Source: Mariprofundaceae bacterium (lineage in GTDB: Bacteria; Pseudomonadota; Zetaproteobacteria; Mariprofundales; Mariprofundaceae). Taken from it: 14,810 bases of DNA. Shown piece after piece: positions 1-6,686 of this stretch. The stretch lies in assembly GCA_015488125.1 (NCBI GenBank), contig WFOJ01000144.1:1-14810 (forward strand), in the 5' to 3' direction. The notes under the pieces are model-generated. The model was not told the DNA's origin, made no database searches, and saw nothing but the letters and a program-made list of their open reading frames with translations. Position numbers and translations under genes: made by a program. Position 1 is the stretch's first letter. The number at the start of each line of letters is the position of its first letter.

Positions 1-125
1 AACAACTCGCCCAGCCAGGCAATGGATTGCATGGCATCACCCCAGAAGTAGCCGCAAACACCCCCGGCCACAATAGCGGTGATCATCATCAGCAATACGC
101 GTTGCTCTTTGGTGCTGTTCATCAT
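1..125 (-). CDS. N-terminal fragment of a dicarboxylate/amino acid:cation symporter (DAACS family), cut by the window edge
   Basis: Reading leftwards from an ATG at 125 gives 41 codons before the window ends. The visible protein starts MMNSTKEQRV, then a hydrophobic segment (LLMMITAIVAGGVCGYF, first membrane helix), then WGDAMQSIAWLGELF. A short cytoplasmic start, a glycine-rich first helix and a 'LGELF' motif before the second helix are typical of DctA/GltP-type sodium- or proton-coupled symporters, inner-membrane proteins that import C4-dicarboxylates or acidic amino acids. The family call rests on this short segment only; substrate cannot be told. A GGAG Shine-Dalgarno lies at 135-138, 9 bases from the ATG at 125 and 12 from a second ATG at 122, so 125 is preferred. 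It is codirectional with glgB but separated by more than 400 bp, so probably has its own promoter. Another polytopic transporter is possible. Confidence 0.6.
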   Translation of the reverse strand, partial: MMNSTKEQRVLLMMITAIVAGGVCGYFWGDAMQSIAWLGEL

Positions 126-330
126 CTTCTGCTTCTCCTATGTGACGCAGGGTAACCCGTAATAAGCCACAAATCAGGCTCATTCATCTTCAATATTGCA
201 GTCATCATTACGCGTTATCTGGCTGCGAAGTTCTGCATGCTTCGGTTGCCCCGGTCAACTTCCCTGCATGTTAGTGTCCCGCTTCGTGGTGTATGAAGGG
301 ATTGAGGCAGCATGGCTACTGTGCCATGAA

Positions 331-526
331 TTAAATTCCCGTCATCTGCCGCACCTGATTAGGCAGCTTCTCCAGCAACTCCCGTGCATTGCTGATACCG
401 CATACATCGCCAACCGATCAACAGTCTGCCACCCTGCGCGTTGGCATAACCGAAAATCCACCGGAGACACTCATCGCGCCAGCGTTCTATTTGTATTCGG
501 TTGTTCGGCTCGCTCAAGTGAAATGG
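331..526 (-). pseudogene. Frameshifted remnant of a Schlafen-type AlbA_2 (divergent AAA-4) DNA-binding domain gene
   Basis: Two adjacent minus-strand frames together spell a recognisable AlbA_2 domain. From about 517 down to 413 one frame reads SEPNNRIQIERWRDECLRW then IFGYANAQGGRLLIG. From 414 to a TAA at 331-333 another frame reads VGDVCGISNARELLEKLPNQ then VRQMTGI. Intact family members have the sequence of signatures W-R-D-E-x-L-x-W-I, F/Y-A-N-A-Q-G-G, I-G-x-D-D, G-x-x-N/A-A-x-x-L-L-E, P-N-x-x-R and G-I in the same order and spacing, except that a few residues (the x-D-D-x-G turn) are missing exactly where the frame changes (about 409-418). A TGA at 527-529 closes the frame upstream, no ATG or ribosome site is present, and the C-terminal ATPase/winged-helix part is absent. 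I infer a small deletion plus truncation of a formerly complete gene, perhaps from an acquired defence or regulatory locus. Function is surely lost. Confidence 0.8.
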
Positions 527-551
527 TCAATGATAATCCGTGATCCTGATT

Positions 552-2732
552 TCATGACGGTGTTTCCTGTTGTAGGATCAGTGCCGAAAGTGGTGGCAGA
601 CGCAGCAATAGGGAATGCTCATGCCCCATGGCAGCGATAGCTTCTGCTTCAATACGGCCACTGTTACCAACATTGCTGCCACCATAGCAAGCAGCATCGG
701 TATTTATCAATTCGCGGTAATGACCACCAGCAAAAACTCCCATGCGGTAATGTTCGCGTACGACTGGTGTCATGTTCAATACGACGTAAATCGTCCCACC
801 ATGTTTGTCCTTACGAGCAAAACCAAGCACGGACCGAGCTGCATCGTTACAGTCAATCCATTCAAAGCCATCGGCGGAGAAATCCAGCTCATGCAGGGCC
901 GGGATGCGGCGGTGCAAACGATTGAGATCACGAACCAGTAATTGCAGTCCCCGGTGTGGCATATGGGCGCTTTGCTCCCAGGCCAGCGAAACAGCTTCGT
1001 TCCACTCCTGCCACTGGCCAAATTCCACTCCCATGAACTGTAACTTTTTACCAGGATGGGTAAACATATAGGCATAAAGCAAGCGCAGATTGGCAAACTT
1101 CTGCCAGTCATCCCCCGGCATTTTTTGTGGCATGGAACCCTTGCCATGGACGACCTCATCATGGGAAAATGGCAAGACAAAATTTTCTGTGTGGGCATAC
1201 ACCAGCGAAAAGGTGATTTGATTGTGGTGATAACTGCGGTGCACAGGATCGTGGGCGAAATAGCGCAGCGTATCATTCATCCAGCCCATATTCCACTTCA
1301 TGGTAAACCCAAGGCCGCCCAGATAAGTGGGGCGCGACACCATCGGCCATGATGTTGATTCCTCGGCCATGGTCACCGCACCCGGGAAGCGCTCGTGTAC
1401 CAGGCAGTTAAATTGCTTGAGGAATTCAACCGCTTCAAGATTCTCGCGTCCGCCATGACGATTGGGGATCCACTCACCTTCATTACGCGAATAATCCAGA
1501 TACAGCATGGAAGCGACGGCATCCACGCGCAAGCCATCAATATGATAACGATCCAGCCAGAACAAGGCCGAAGCAATCAGAAAATTGCGTACCTCGTTGC
1601 GGCCAAAGTTGAAAATATATGTCCCCCAGTCCTTGTGCTCGCCAAGTCGGGGATCTTCATGTTCATACAGCGCCGTGCCATCAAAGCGTGCCAAGCCATG
1701 GGTATCTTTGGGAAAATGCGCCGGTACCCAGTCGAGAAACACACCGATACCATGCTGGTGACAATAATCGACAAAATAGCGAAAATCATCCGGAGAGCCA
1801 AAACGACTGGTGGGTGCGAAATAGCCCACTGTCTGGTAACCCCATGAGCCATCGAAAGGATGCTCGGTGATGGGCAGTAACTCAATATGGGTGTAGCCCA
1901 TCCAGTTACAATATTCCACCAACTGATGTGCCAGTTCCCGGTAATTTAGAAAACGCTCGCCATCTTTGCGCCAGGAACCAAGGTGAACCTCATAAATACT
2001 CAATGGCTGGTCCTGTTGTTGACGCTGTGGGCGTTCGGCCATCCACTGTTGATCCTGCCATGTGTAGCGATGCGGATCATGAATAACACTGGCGGTGTTT
2101 GGGCGTACTTCCATTTGTTGTGCATAAGGGTCTGTTTTTTCAAGCAGGGTCCCTGTTTGCGTTCGTATCTCGTACTTGTAAAGTTCACCCTGGCGCAAAC
2201 CAGGTATGAATAATTCCCATATACCGGAAGAACCCCGCACGCGCATTTGATGCACCCTTCCATCCCAGCGATTAAAATCGCCAATCACCGATACCCGGCT
2301 GGCAGACGGCGCCCAAACGGCAAAACCCGTGCCTTGAACGCCTTCATGCTGCCGAACATGGGCGCCCAAAATACGATATTTCTCAAAATGATTACCCTCG
2401 CCAATCAGGTGCAAGTCAAGATCGCCCAGCATGGGTAAAAAGCGGTAAGGGTCATCTTGCTCCCACTGATACCCGTCTGCGTTTTCAAAACGCAGACGAT
2501 AAGCGGGCGTGGTTTCCACAGTTGGTAGAAGGCAAACAAAAAGATCGCTGTCCTGGCAGCGAATCATGGGATAGCTGTTGCCATTGATCAGCACCTGAAC
2601 AGCAACCACGCCAGGTCTGAACACACGAATAATATAACCGCCAGCCTTGTGCTTGTGACACCCCAGGAAAGAGAAAGGATCGTGGCTACGGGCTTCCAGA
2701 ATAGGCCAGGCTTCGGCTTCGATATTGGACAT
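552..2732 (-). CDS. glgB: 1,4-alpha-glucan branching enzyme GlgB
   Basis: This cytoplasmic enzyme cuts alpha-1,4-glucan chains and re-attaches the pieces by alpha-1,6 links, creating branches in glycogen. The 726-residue length is nearly that of E. coli GlgB (728). The order is an N-terminal CBM48-like module (about 1-100), a second CBM48 with GFAVWAPSA and GDFNRWDG (136-157), the GH13 barrel (about 245-610) and an all-beta C-terminal domain. Catalytic residues are present at the E. coli spacing: nucleophile D404 in DGLRVDAV, acid/base E457 in AEEST and D525 in SHDEVVHGKGS; DWVPAHFP (334-341) is the usual conserved strand. The ATG at 2732 is fixed by an AGGAGG ribosome site a few bases upstream. 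No glgA, glgC, glgP or glgX is seen here, so glgB stands alone in the window. It is transcribed away from the cvpA-like gene. Confidence 0.97.
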   Translation of the reverse strand: MSNIEAEAWPILEARSHDPFSFLGCHKHKAGGYIIRVFRPGVVAVQVLINGNSYPMIRCQDSDLFVCLLPTVETTPAYRLRFENADGYQWEQDDPYRFLPMLGDLDLHLIGEGNHFEKYRILGAHVRQHEGVQGTGFAVWAPSASRVSVIGDFNRWDGRVHQMRVRGSSGIWELFIPGLRQGELYKYEIRTQTGTLLEKTDPYAQQMEVRPNTASVIHDPHRYTWQDQQWMAERPQRQQQDQPLSIYEVHLGSWRKDGERFLNYRELAHQLVEYCNWMGYTHIELLPITEHPFDGSWGYQTVGYFAPTSRFGSPDDFRYFVDYCHQHGIGVFLDWVPAHFPKDTHGLARFDGTALYEHEDPRLGEHKDWGTYIFNFGRNEVRNFLIASALFWLDRYHIDGLRVDAVASMLYLDYSRNEGEWIPNRHGGRENLEAVEFLKQFNCLVHERFPGAVTMAEESTSWPMVSRPTYLGGLGFTMKWNMGWMNDTLRYFAHDPVHRSYHHNQITFSLVYAHTENFVLPFSHDEVVHGKGSMPQKMPGDDWQKFANLRLLYAYMFTHPGKKLQFMGVEFGQWQEWNEAVSLAWEQSAHMPHRGLQLLVRDLNRLHRRIPALHELDFSADGFEWIDCNDAARSVLGFARKDKHGGTIYVVLNMTPVVREHYRMGVFAGGHYRELINTDAACYGGSNVGNSGRIEAEAIAAMGHEHSLLLRLPPLSALILQQETPS

Positions 2733-2851
2733 GGCATCCCTCCTGTAGGTGTTGACGAGGTAGCGAAGTGTAACACATGGTTGTCAACATGAAACATTCA
2801 GCGAATATTGTGCGCACAGTTTTATTGATGCTGTGTATGGAGTTGTGATCA
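2733..2851. promoter_or_regulatory. Divergent promoter region between glgB and the cvpA-like gene
   Basis: This 119-bp spacer must start transcription both ways. Towards glgB there is an extended -10-like TGTTACACT on the minus strand (TACACT at 2767-2772), which would leave a leader of about 28 bases. Towards cvpA, TTGTCA (2781-2786) stands 17 bp from AATATT (2804-2809). An inverted repeat GTTGAC (2751-2756) / GTCAAC (2783-2788) brackets the glgB -10 and overlaps the cvpA -35, so a regulator bound there could affect both genes. Elements were read by eye. Confidence 0.4.
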
Positions 2852-3493
2852 ATGAGTTTACTGGATATCGGCGTATTGGCGTTTTTTGTCCTGGCTGTTT
2901 TGCAAGGTGCATCGCGGGGAGTGATTGCCGAGGTTTTGGCCGTGGGGGGGGTTATAGGCGCTTTTGTCGCAGCTTCGCGTGCTGGGGGCAGCGTTGCGGA
3001 CAAATTGGTCGATACCACAGGTATTGACACGACGTATGCTGACCCCATTGGTTTTTCCATGGTGTTCCTGCTGGTGATCGCCGCAGTATCCATTCTGGTT
3101 GCCGCCACACCGAATCTTTTGCGGCGAAGACGGCGCAAAACAGATGATACTGACCATGACGGTGGACTGAACAAAAAACTGTTCATTGTCGATGTGCTCT
3201 TTGGCGCTATTTTGGCTCCCATCAGACCTGCCATGTGGATTGCCACCTGCTCACTGGTGGTCTTTACCTATATTCAGCAACCAGACAACATCTTCGGTAA
3301 AAAGAGTGCGTTTCGTCAACTGATCATCAATGCTGGCCACACGCTTGGCGACCTTATTCCTGCCAATCATCCTTTTTCACGCAAAGGTGTTATTCTGGCC
3401 GCCCCGCGCATTGACGATAATCAGGATGCCATTCTTCCTGCTGTCAAAGATCAGAAGGGACTGGATAAGTTAATTGAAGATCGCATGAAATAG
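2852..3493 (+). CDS. CvpA-family inner-membrane protein
   Basis: The start LLDIGVLAFFVLAVLQGASRG, with an aspartate in the first helix followed by a glycine/arginine turn (G-x-x-R-G) and a second helix, is the hallmark of the CvpA (colicin V production) family. Hydrophobic segments lie near residues 5-23, 25-43, 66-88 and 110-140. Between the third and fourth is a very basic then acidic loop (R91-K96, then DDTDHD), and the last 70 residues are soluble. CvpA proteins are linked to envelope homeostasis, but no biochemical role is firmly assigned, so none is claimed. At 213 residues it is longer than the usual 160-190, owing to the loop and tail. A GGAG at 2839-2842 sits 9 bases before the ATG. 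In many proteobacteria cvpA precedes purF; here it does not, so this is probably a paralogue. Confidence 0.8.
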   Translation: MSLLDIGVLAFFVLAVLQGASRGVIAEVLAVGGVIGAFVAASRAGGSVADKLVDTTGIDTTYADPIGFSMVFLLVIAAVSILVAATPNLLRRRRRKTDDTDHDGGLNKKLFIVDVLFGAILAPIRPAMWIATCSLVVFTYIQQPDNIFGKKSAFRQLIINAGHTLGDLIPANHPFSRKGVILAAPRIDDNQDAILPAVKDQKGLDKLIEDRMK

Positions 3494-3528
3494 GTTTCAG
3501 GAAACATAGAAGATGTCCGCTTTCCACC

Positions 3529-3573
3529 CTCTGTCCTCTGCCCTCTGTCTTCTGTTCTCTGTCTTCTGTCTTC
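3529..3573. repeat. Degenerate CTCTGTC heptamer tandem repeat
   Basis: Six consecutive 7-bp units fill 3529-3570: CTCTGTC, CTCTGCC, CTCTGTC, TTCTGTT, CTCTGTC and TTCTGTC, followed by a partial TTC. Every unit fits YTCTGYY, giving a 45-base pure pyrimidine/guanine strand with G at every seventh position. It lies between the cvpA-like stop and the ATPase gene and is not coding. Short heptamer tandem repeats (STRR elements) are known from filamentous cyanobacteria, and similar arrays occur in other genomes; whether this one belongs to a genome-wide family cannot be judged here. Confidence 0.85.
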
Positions 3574-3674
3574 CGAAATCCTTCCCTACGCCTGTTTTTT
3601 TGTTAGCTTGCTGCCGGAATCAATGCGCCACACCATGAATCGGTGAAATCTTAGCGAACGGAAAAAGTGGACTT

Positions 3675-5861
3675 ATGCTACTTAAACATCGGCAACAACT
3701 GATTGCGCAGGGCGTGGTGACCGAAGAGCAGATGAATGAAGCTCTGGCTAACCCGGAAGCCAAAAAGTTTGGCTTGCTGTACGCCTTGTTGATGGTTGAT
3801 GGTGTTGATGGCGATAAGGTTATGCGCCTGCTGGCAGGCATGTACAAGGCTCCATTTCTTGATATCAGCCATTTTCAGCCTTCGGAAGAACTGCTGGCTA
3901 AGTGTCCGGAATCACTTTGCAACGACTATGGGTTTGTTCCTGTTGATGAAAAAAACGGTGAATTGATCATCGCTACGGGCAACCCCATGGATTTTCAGGC
4001 ACTGGATGCCTTGCAGTTTAAGCTGGGCGAGCGGGTACGCGCGATTTTTGCTCGTCCTGATGTCATACGTAAAAAAATTCGTGACTTTTATCAGGGCGAC
4101 GCTGCCTTTGAAGATGCTATGTCCGGCCTTGAAGGCGATGAACTGGCAACAGAAGACGACGAAGAAAAAGAAGAGACCGATATTGATGCCGTTAAAAAAG
4201 GCGCACAGGAATCGCCGATCATCAAACTGGTCAATGGCATCTTTGTTCAAGCGATGAAAATGGGCAGCTCGGATATTCACATCGAGGCGGGTGAACGTGT
4301 CAGCCTAGTGCGTATGCGCGTTGATGGGCGGCTGCGCAAAGCCATTCAGTATCCAACGAAAATCCATCCTGTGGTCATCTCGCGTATCAAAATCATGTCC
4401 AAACTGGATATTTCCAATACGCGCACGCCGCAGGATGGGCGCCTGAAGATCAAGCTGTGGGGCAAAAGTTTTGATGTTCGCGTATCGACGCTGCCTTCCC
4501 TGTTTGGCGAAAAATGCGTGATGCGTATTCTCGACAAAAGCGGTTTGTCACTTGATCTTGATCTTCTTGGTTTTGAAAAACGTGCCGACCAACGCATTCG
4601 TGAATGTATCGCCCGCCCCAATGGCGCTGTACTGGTGACCGGCCCGACCGGCAGTGGTAAAACCACCACTCTGTATTCATTTCTTAACCATATCAATGAT
4701 TCCGAGACCAATATCGTCACCGTGGAAGATCCGGTAGAATTCCAACTCAAAGGCATTAACCAGGTGCAAGTGAATGTCAAGGCTGGCATGACCTTTTCCG
4801 CAGCGCTTCGCTCCATTCTTCGTCAGGATCCTGACGTGGTAATGCTCGGTGAGATCCGTGATGAAGAAACCGCCGAAATTGCCATGCATGCAGCACAGAC
4901 AGGGCATTTGGTGCTTTCCACCCTACATACCAATGACGCTCCTTCTACCGTTTCCCGGCTTGTGGAAATGGGTATTGATGCAGCCGTTGCCGCTTCCTCA
5001 ATCAATATCGTAGTGGCTCAACGCCTGGCACGCCGACTGTGCAAGCACTGTAAACGCAAAGAGCCCGTGCCGGAAGGAATTGCTGAACGCTTTGGCTTTC
5101 CTGAAGGTTTTGAATTATACGTTCCCGTCGGTTGTAAAGAATGCATGAATATTGGCTACAAAGGACGTATTGGTGTACATGAAGTTTTGTATGTATCAGG
5201 CCGAATCAGTGAAATGATTGCCCGTCGCGCGACGGATCGGGATCTGGGGATTGCAGCTCGCGAGGAACACATGTACTCCCTCTTTGAAGATGGACTGAAC
5301 AAGGCACTGATGGGTATTACCAGCATGGATGAGGTGCTGCGCAATTCACTGCCACTGGAAGATTTTAATCTGGCTGAGCGCCTCAAGGAAGATGGCACAC
5401 TGATGTCGCTCGGCGATTTTCAGGCGGCGACCACAGCCGCCATGAGCAGCAAAAAAACAACATCGGATAAAAAAACCATTCTGGTCATTGATGATTCCAA
5501 GAGTATTCGTAATCTGGTGCGCTTCGTTTTGCAGTCGGAAGGTTATGAGGTCATTGAAGCGGAAGATGGGCAGCAGGGCTGGGATACGGTGCAACGCATG
5601 GGAAATCAGATCGACCTGGTACTGACTGACTATGAAATGCCCAATATGACAGGACCTGAACTGGTAACAGCGATTCGCGAGAAGAAAAAGTATGATGGTC
5701 TTGCTGTTGTGATGCTAACATCACGTCGTGATGAGGATGATGAGGTGCTAGGCCTGGAATCCGGTGCTGACGACTATATTTTCAAGCCGCTGGAACCAAT
5801 GAAATTGCAAGCCAGGGTGCGCAAGATTTTGAAAATGTATGACCGCATTCTCAATGCCTGA
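3675..5861 (+). CDS. PilB/GspE-type pilus or secretion ATPase fused to a C-terminal response-regulator receiver domain
   Basis: Residues 1-140 form a GspE N-terminal domain, an acidic linker follows (152-169), and about 175-575 is the hexameric traffic ATPase: Walker A GPTGSGKT (323-330), Asp box TVEDPVE (E351), Walker B LGEIRD (E393), His box TGHLVLSTLHTNDA (H411, H418) and the zinc tetracysteine C456/C459/C487/C490 typical of PilB and GspE rather than PilT. PilB ends near residue 570; here a spacer (575-598) leads to a complete receiver domain (599-728) with acidic pocket D606/D607, phosphoacceptor D652 (TDYEMP), T682 and K704 (FKPLEP). All key residues of both halves are intact and there is no stop or frame change between them. 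The protein probably powers pilus extension at the inner membrane, with phosphorylation of D652 controlling it. The adaptor, receptor and kinase genes follow. The N-terminal domain lacks a clean RLG-type cyclic-di-GMP motif. The ribosome site is weak. Confidence 0.93.
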   Translation: MLLKHRQQLIAQGVVTEEQMNEALANPEAKKFGLLYALLMVDGVDGDKVMRLLAGMYKAPFLDISHFQPSEELLAKCPESLCNDYGFVPVDEKNGELIIATGNPMDFQALDALQFKLGERVRAIFARPDVIRKKIRDFYQGDAAFEDAMSGLEGDELATEDDEEKEETDIDAVKKGAQESPIIKLVNGIFVQAMKMGSSDIHIEAGERVSLVRMRVDGRLRKAIQYPTKIHPVVISRIKIMSKLDISNTRTPQDGRLKIKLWGKSFDVRVSTLPSLFGEKCVMRILDKSGLSLDLDLLGFEKRADQRIRECIARPNGAVLVTGPTGSGKTTTLYSFLNHINDSETNIVTVEDPVEFQLKGINQVQVNVKAGMTFSAALRSILRQDPDVVMLGEIRDEETAEIAMHAAQTGHLVLSTLHTNDAPSTVSRLVEMGIDAAVAASSINIVVAQRLARRLCKHCKRKEPVPEGIAERFGFPEGFELYVPVGCKECMNIGYKGRIGVHEVLYVSGRISEMIARRATDRDLGIAAREEHMYSLFEDGLNKALMGITSMDEVLRNSLPLEDFNLAERLKEDGTLMSLGDFQAATTAAMSSKKTTSDKKTILVIDDSKSIRNLVRFVLQSEGYEVIEAEDGQQGWDTVQRMGNQIDLVLTDYEMPNMTGPELVTAIREKKKYDGLAVVMLTSRRDEDDEVLGLESGADDYIFKPLEPMKLQARVRKILKMYDRILNA

Positions 5862-5872
5862 AGGGGATTTCC

Positions 5873-6364
5873 ATGACTGAATCAGCAACGACCGACAGTA
5901 ATCACAGTGACGAAATACAGCAGACCTCTGACGAGCAGGTAGAACTGGAACTGGTTGATTATGAAGAACTCATGATGGTACACATCGGCGAACATCGTTT
6001 TTTGGTTCAGGTAAACGAGGCGGAGAAGGTGGTTCGTCCCCAGCCGTTGACCGCAGTTCCGATGGCACCTGGTCATTTGCTGGGTGTCTGCAATGTTCAT
6101 GGCCTGGTGGTGTGCATTGTTGATGTACCCAAGATTCTAAACTTGAAGGTAAAGAAAACCGATTGCCCTGTTGAGCGTCAGCGTTTTGTGTTGTACAAAC
6201 ATCCCCGTATGAAAGTAGGGATGAAAGTTGATGAAATCAGTCAGGTGTTTCAGGTGCGGAAAGACAGTTTGCCAGTTGGTGATGGCCAACATATGATCAG
6301 AGGAACGATGGAAATCCAAGGCAATCATTATCGCCTACTTGATTTACACGTCATGTTCCAATGA
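5873..6364 (+). CDS. CheW-like adaptor protein (PilI-type)
   Basis: The 163-residue protein has an acidic, disordered-looking N-terminus (1-30) followed by a single CheW domain (about 32-162). Recognisable parts are MMVHIGEHRFLVQVNEAEKV (first beta barrel with the conserved 'V..V' ligand strand), RPQPLTAVPMAPGHLLGVCN (the usual P-x-x-P-x-x-x-x-G-x-x-x-x-x-G), HGLVVCIVDVPKIL (ordinarily 'R-G-x-x-x-P-V-x-D-L') and VDEISQVFQV. CheW proteins link chemoreceptors to the CheA kinase in cytoplasmic arrays at the membrane. It starts 11 bp after the ATPase stop, with AGGGGA at 5862-5867 as ribosome site, so the two are surely cotranscribed. The position before a receptor and a ChpA-like kinase matches pilI. 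The normal arginine-glycine pair is replaced by H-G, a small departure from the consensus. Confidence 0.88.
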   Translation: MTESATTDSNHSDEIQQTSDEQVELELVDYEELMMVHIGEHRFLVQVNEAEKVVRPQPLTAVPMAPGHLLGVCNVHGLVVCIVDVPKILNLKVKKTDCPVERQRFVLYKHPRMKVGMKVDEISQVFQVRKDSLPVGDGQHMIRGTMEIQGNHYRLLDLHVMFQ

Positions 6365-6530
6365 ACAAATACGCGCTAAAAGCCTGTCGAATTTTGGTTG
6401 TGATCACGAGAAACAGCGGGATTGAGTCAAATATGCGTACAATCTGTTTGTAATGAGTAACAACGTCACTAAAAAACAGAACATGTATTCGGCCAAAATC
6501 CGATTTTCGCGGTGGATTTGTCAAAGTTCG

Positions 6531-6553
6531 ACAGTCTCTGAAGACTGTTTCAG
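6531..6553 (+). promoter_or_regulatory. Two mutually exclusive hairpins in the receptor leader
   Basis: ACAGTCT (6531-6537) pairs perfectly with AGACTGT (6542-6548) around the tetraloop CTGA. The loop plus the next base, CTGAA (6538-6542), can instead pair with TTCAG (6549-6553). The two folds cannot coexist, an arrangement seen in attenuators and RNA switches. There is no T-run after either, so function is only inferred. Confidence 0.35.
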
Positions 6554-6641
6554 GGAGTGATACTTGCATGAGCGTTTGTTTATGTCAGGCTTGCATCCCC
6601 CGTTGGCTGTTAGTTATTCGAAATAATAGCTCGGCGTGAGC

Positions 6642-6666
6642 GCGTCTTGTCGTACTGACGAGACGC
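6642..6666 (+). promoter_or_regulatory. Strong 10-bp stem-loop upstream of the receptor gene
   Basis: GCGTCTTGTC (6642-6651) pairs with GACGAGACGC (6657-6666) through ten pairs including one G-U, with a GTACT loop. It is the most stable-looking hairpin of the spacer. It is followed by TTGTAAACAAAAGGAG rather than a T-run, so it is not a classical intrinsic terminator. It could be part of a leader RNA, a small RNA end, or a protein-binding site. Confidence 0.45.
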
Positions 6667-6686
6667 TTGTAAACAAAAGGAGAGGA

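Noticed and set aside
120..205. A 27-codon minus-strand frame (starting at 205) leading into the symporter gene
   Set aside because: No ribosome site or family resemblance; it is within the range expected by chance for a leader.
311..328. CATGGC-TACTGT-GCCATG hairpin as a terminator
   Set aside because: The stem is only 6 bp and no T-run follows on either strand; it may be chance.
196..543. A 115-codon plus-strand open frame in the gap left of glgB
   Set aside because: It has no ribosome site and no recognisable family, and it is the reverse complement of the AlbA_2 remnant, which explains the region better.
3675..4100. Cyclic-di-GMP binding by the N-terminal domain of the ATPase (MshEN type)
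   Set aside because: The two RLG-x-x-x-x-x-x-G type motifs required are not clearly present, so binding is not claimed.
6400..6407. GTGATCAC as a CRP/Fnr-type site
   Set aside because: The half-sites are adjacent; CRP needs a 6-bp and FNR a 4-bp spacer, so the geometry is wrong.
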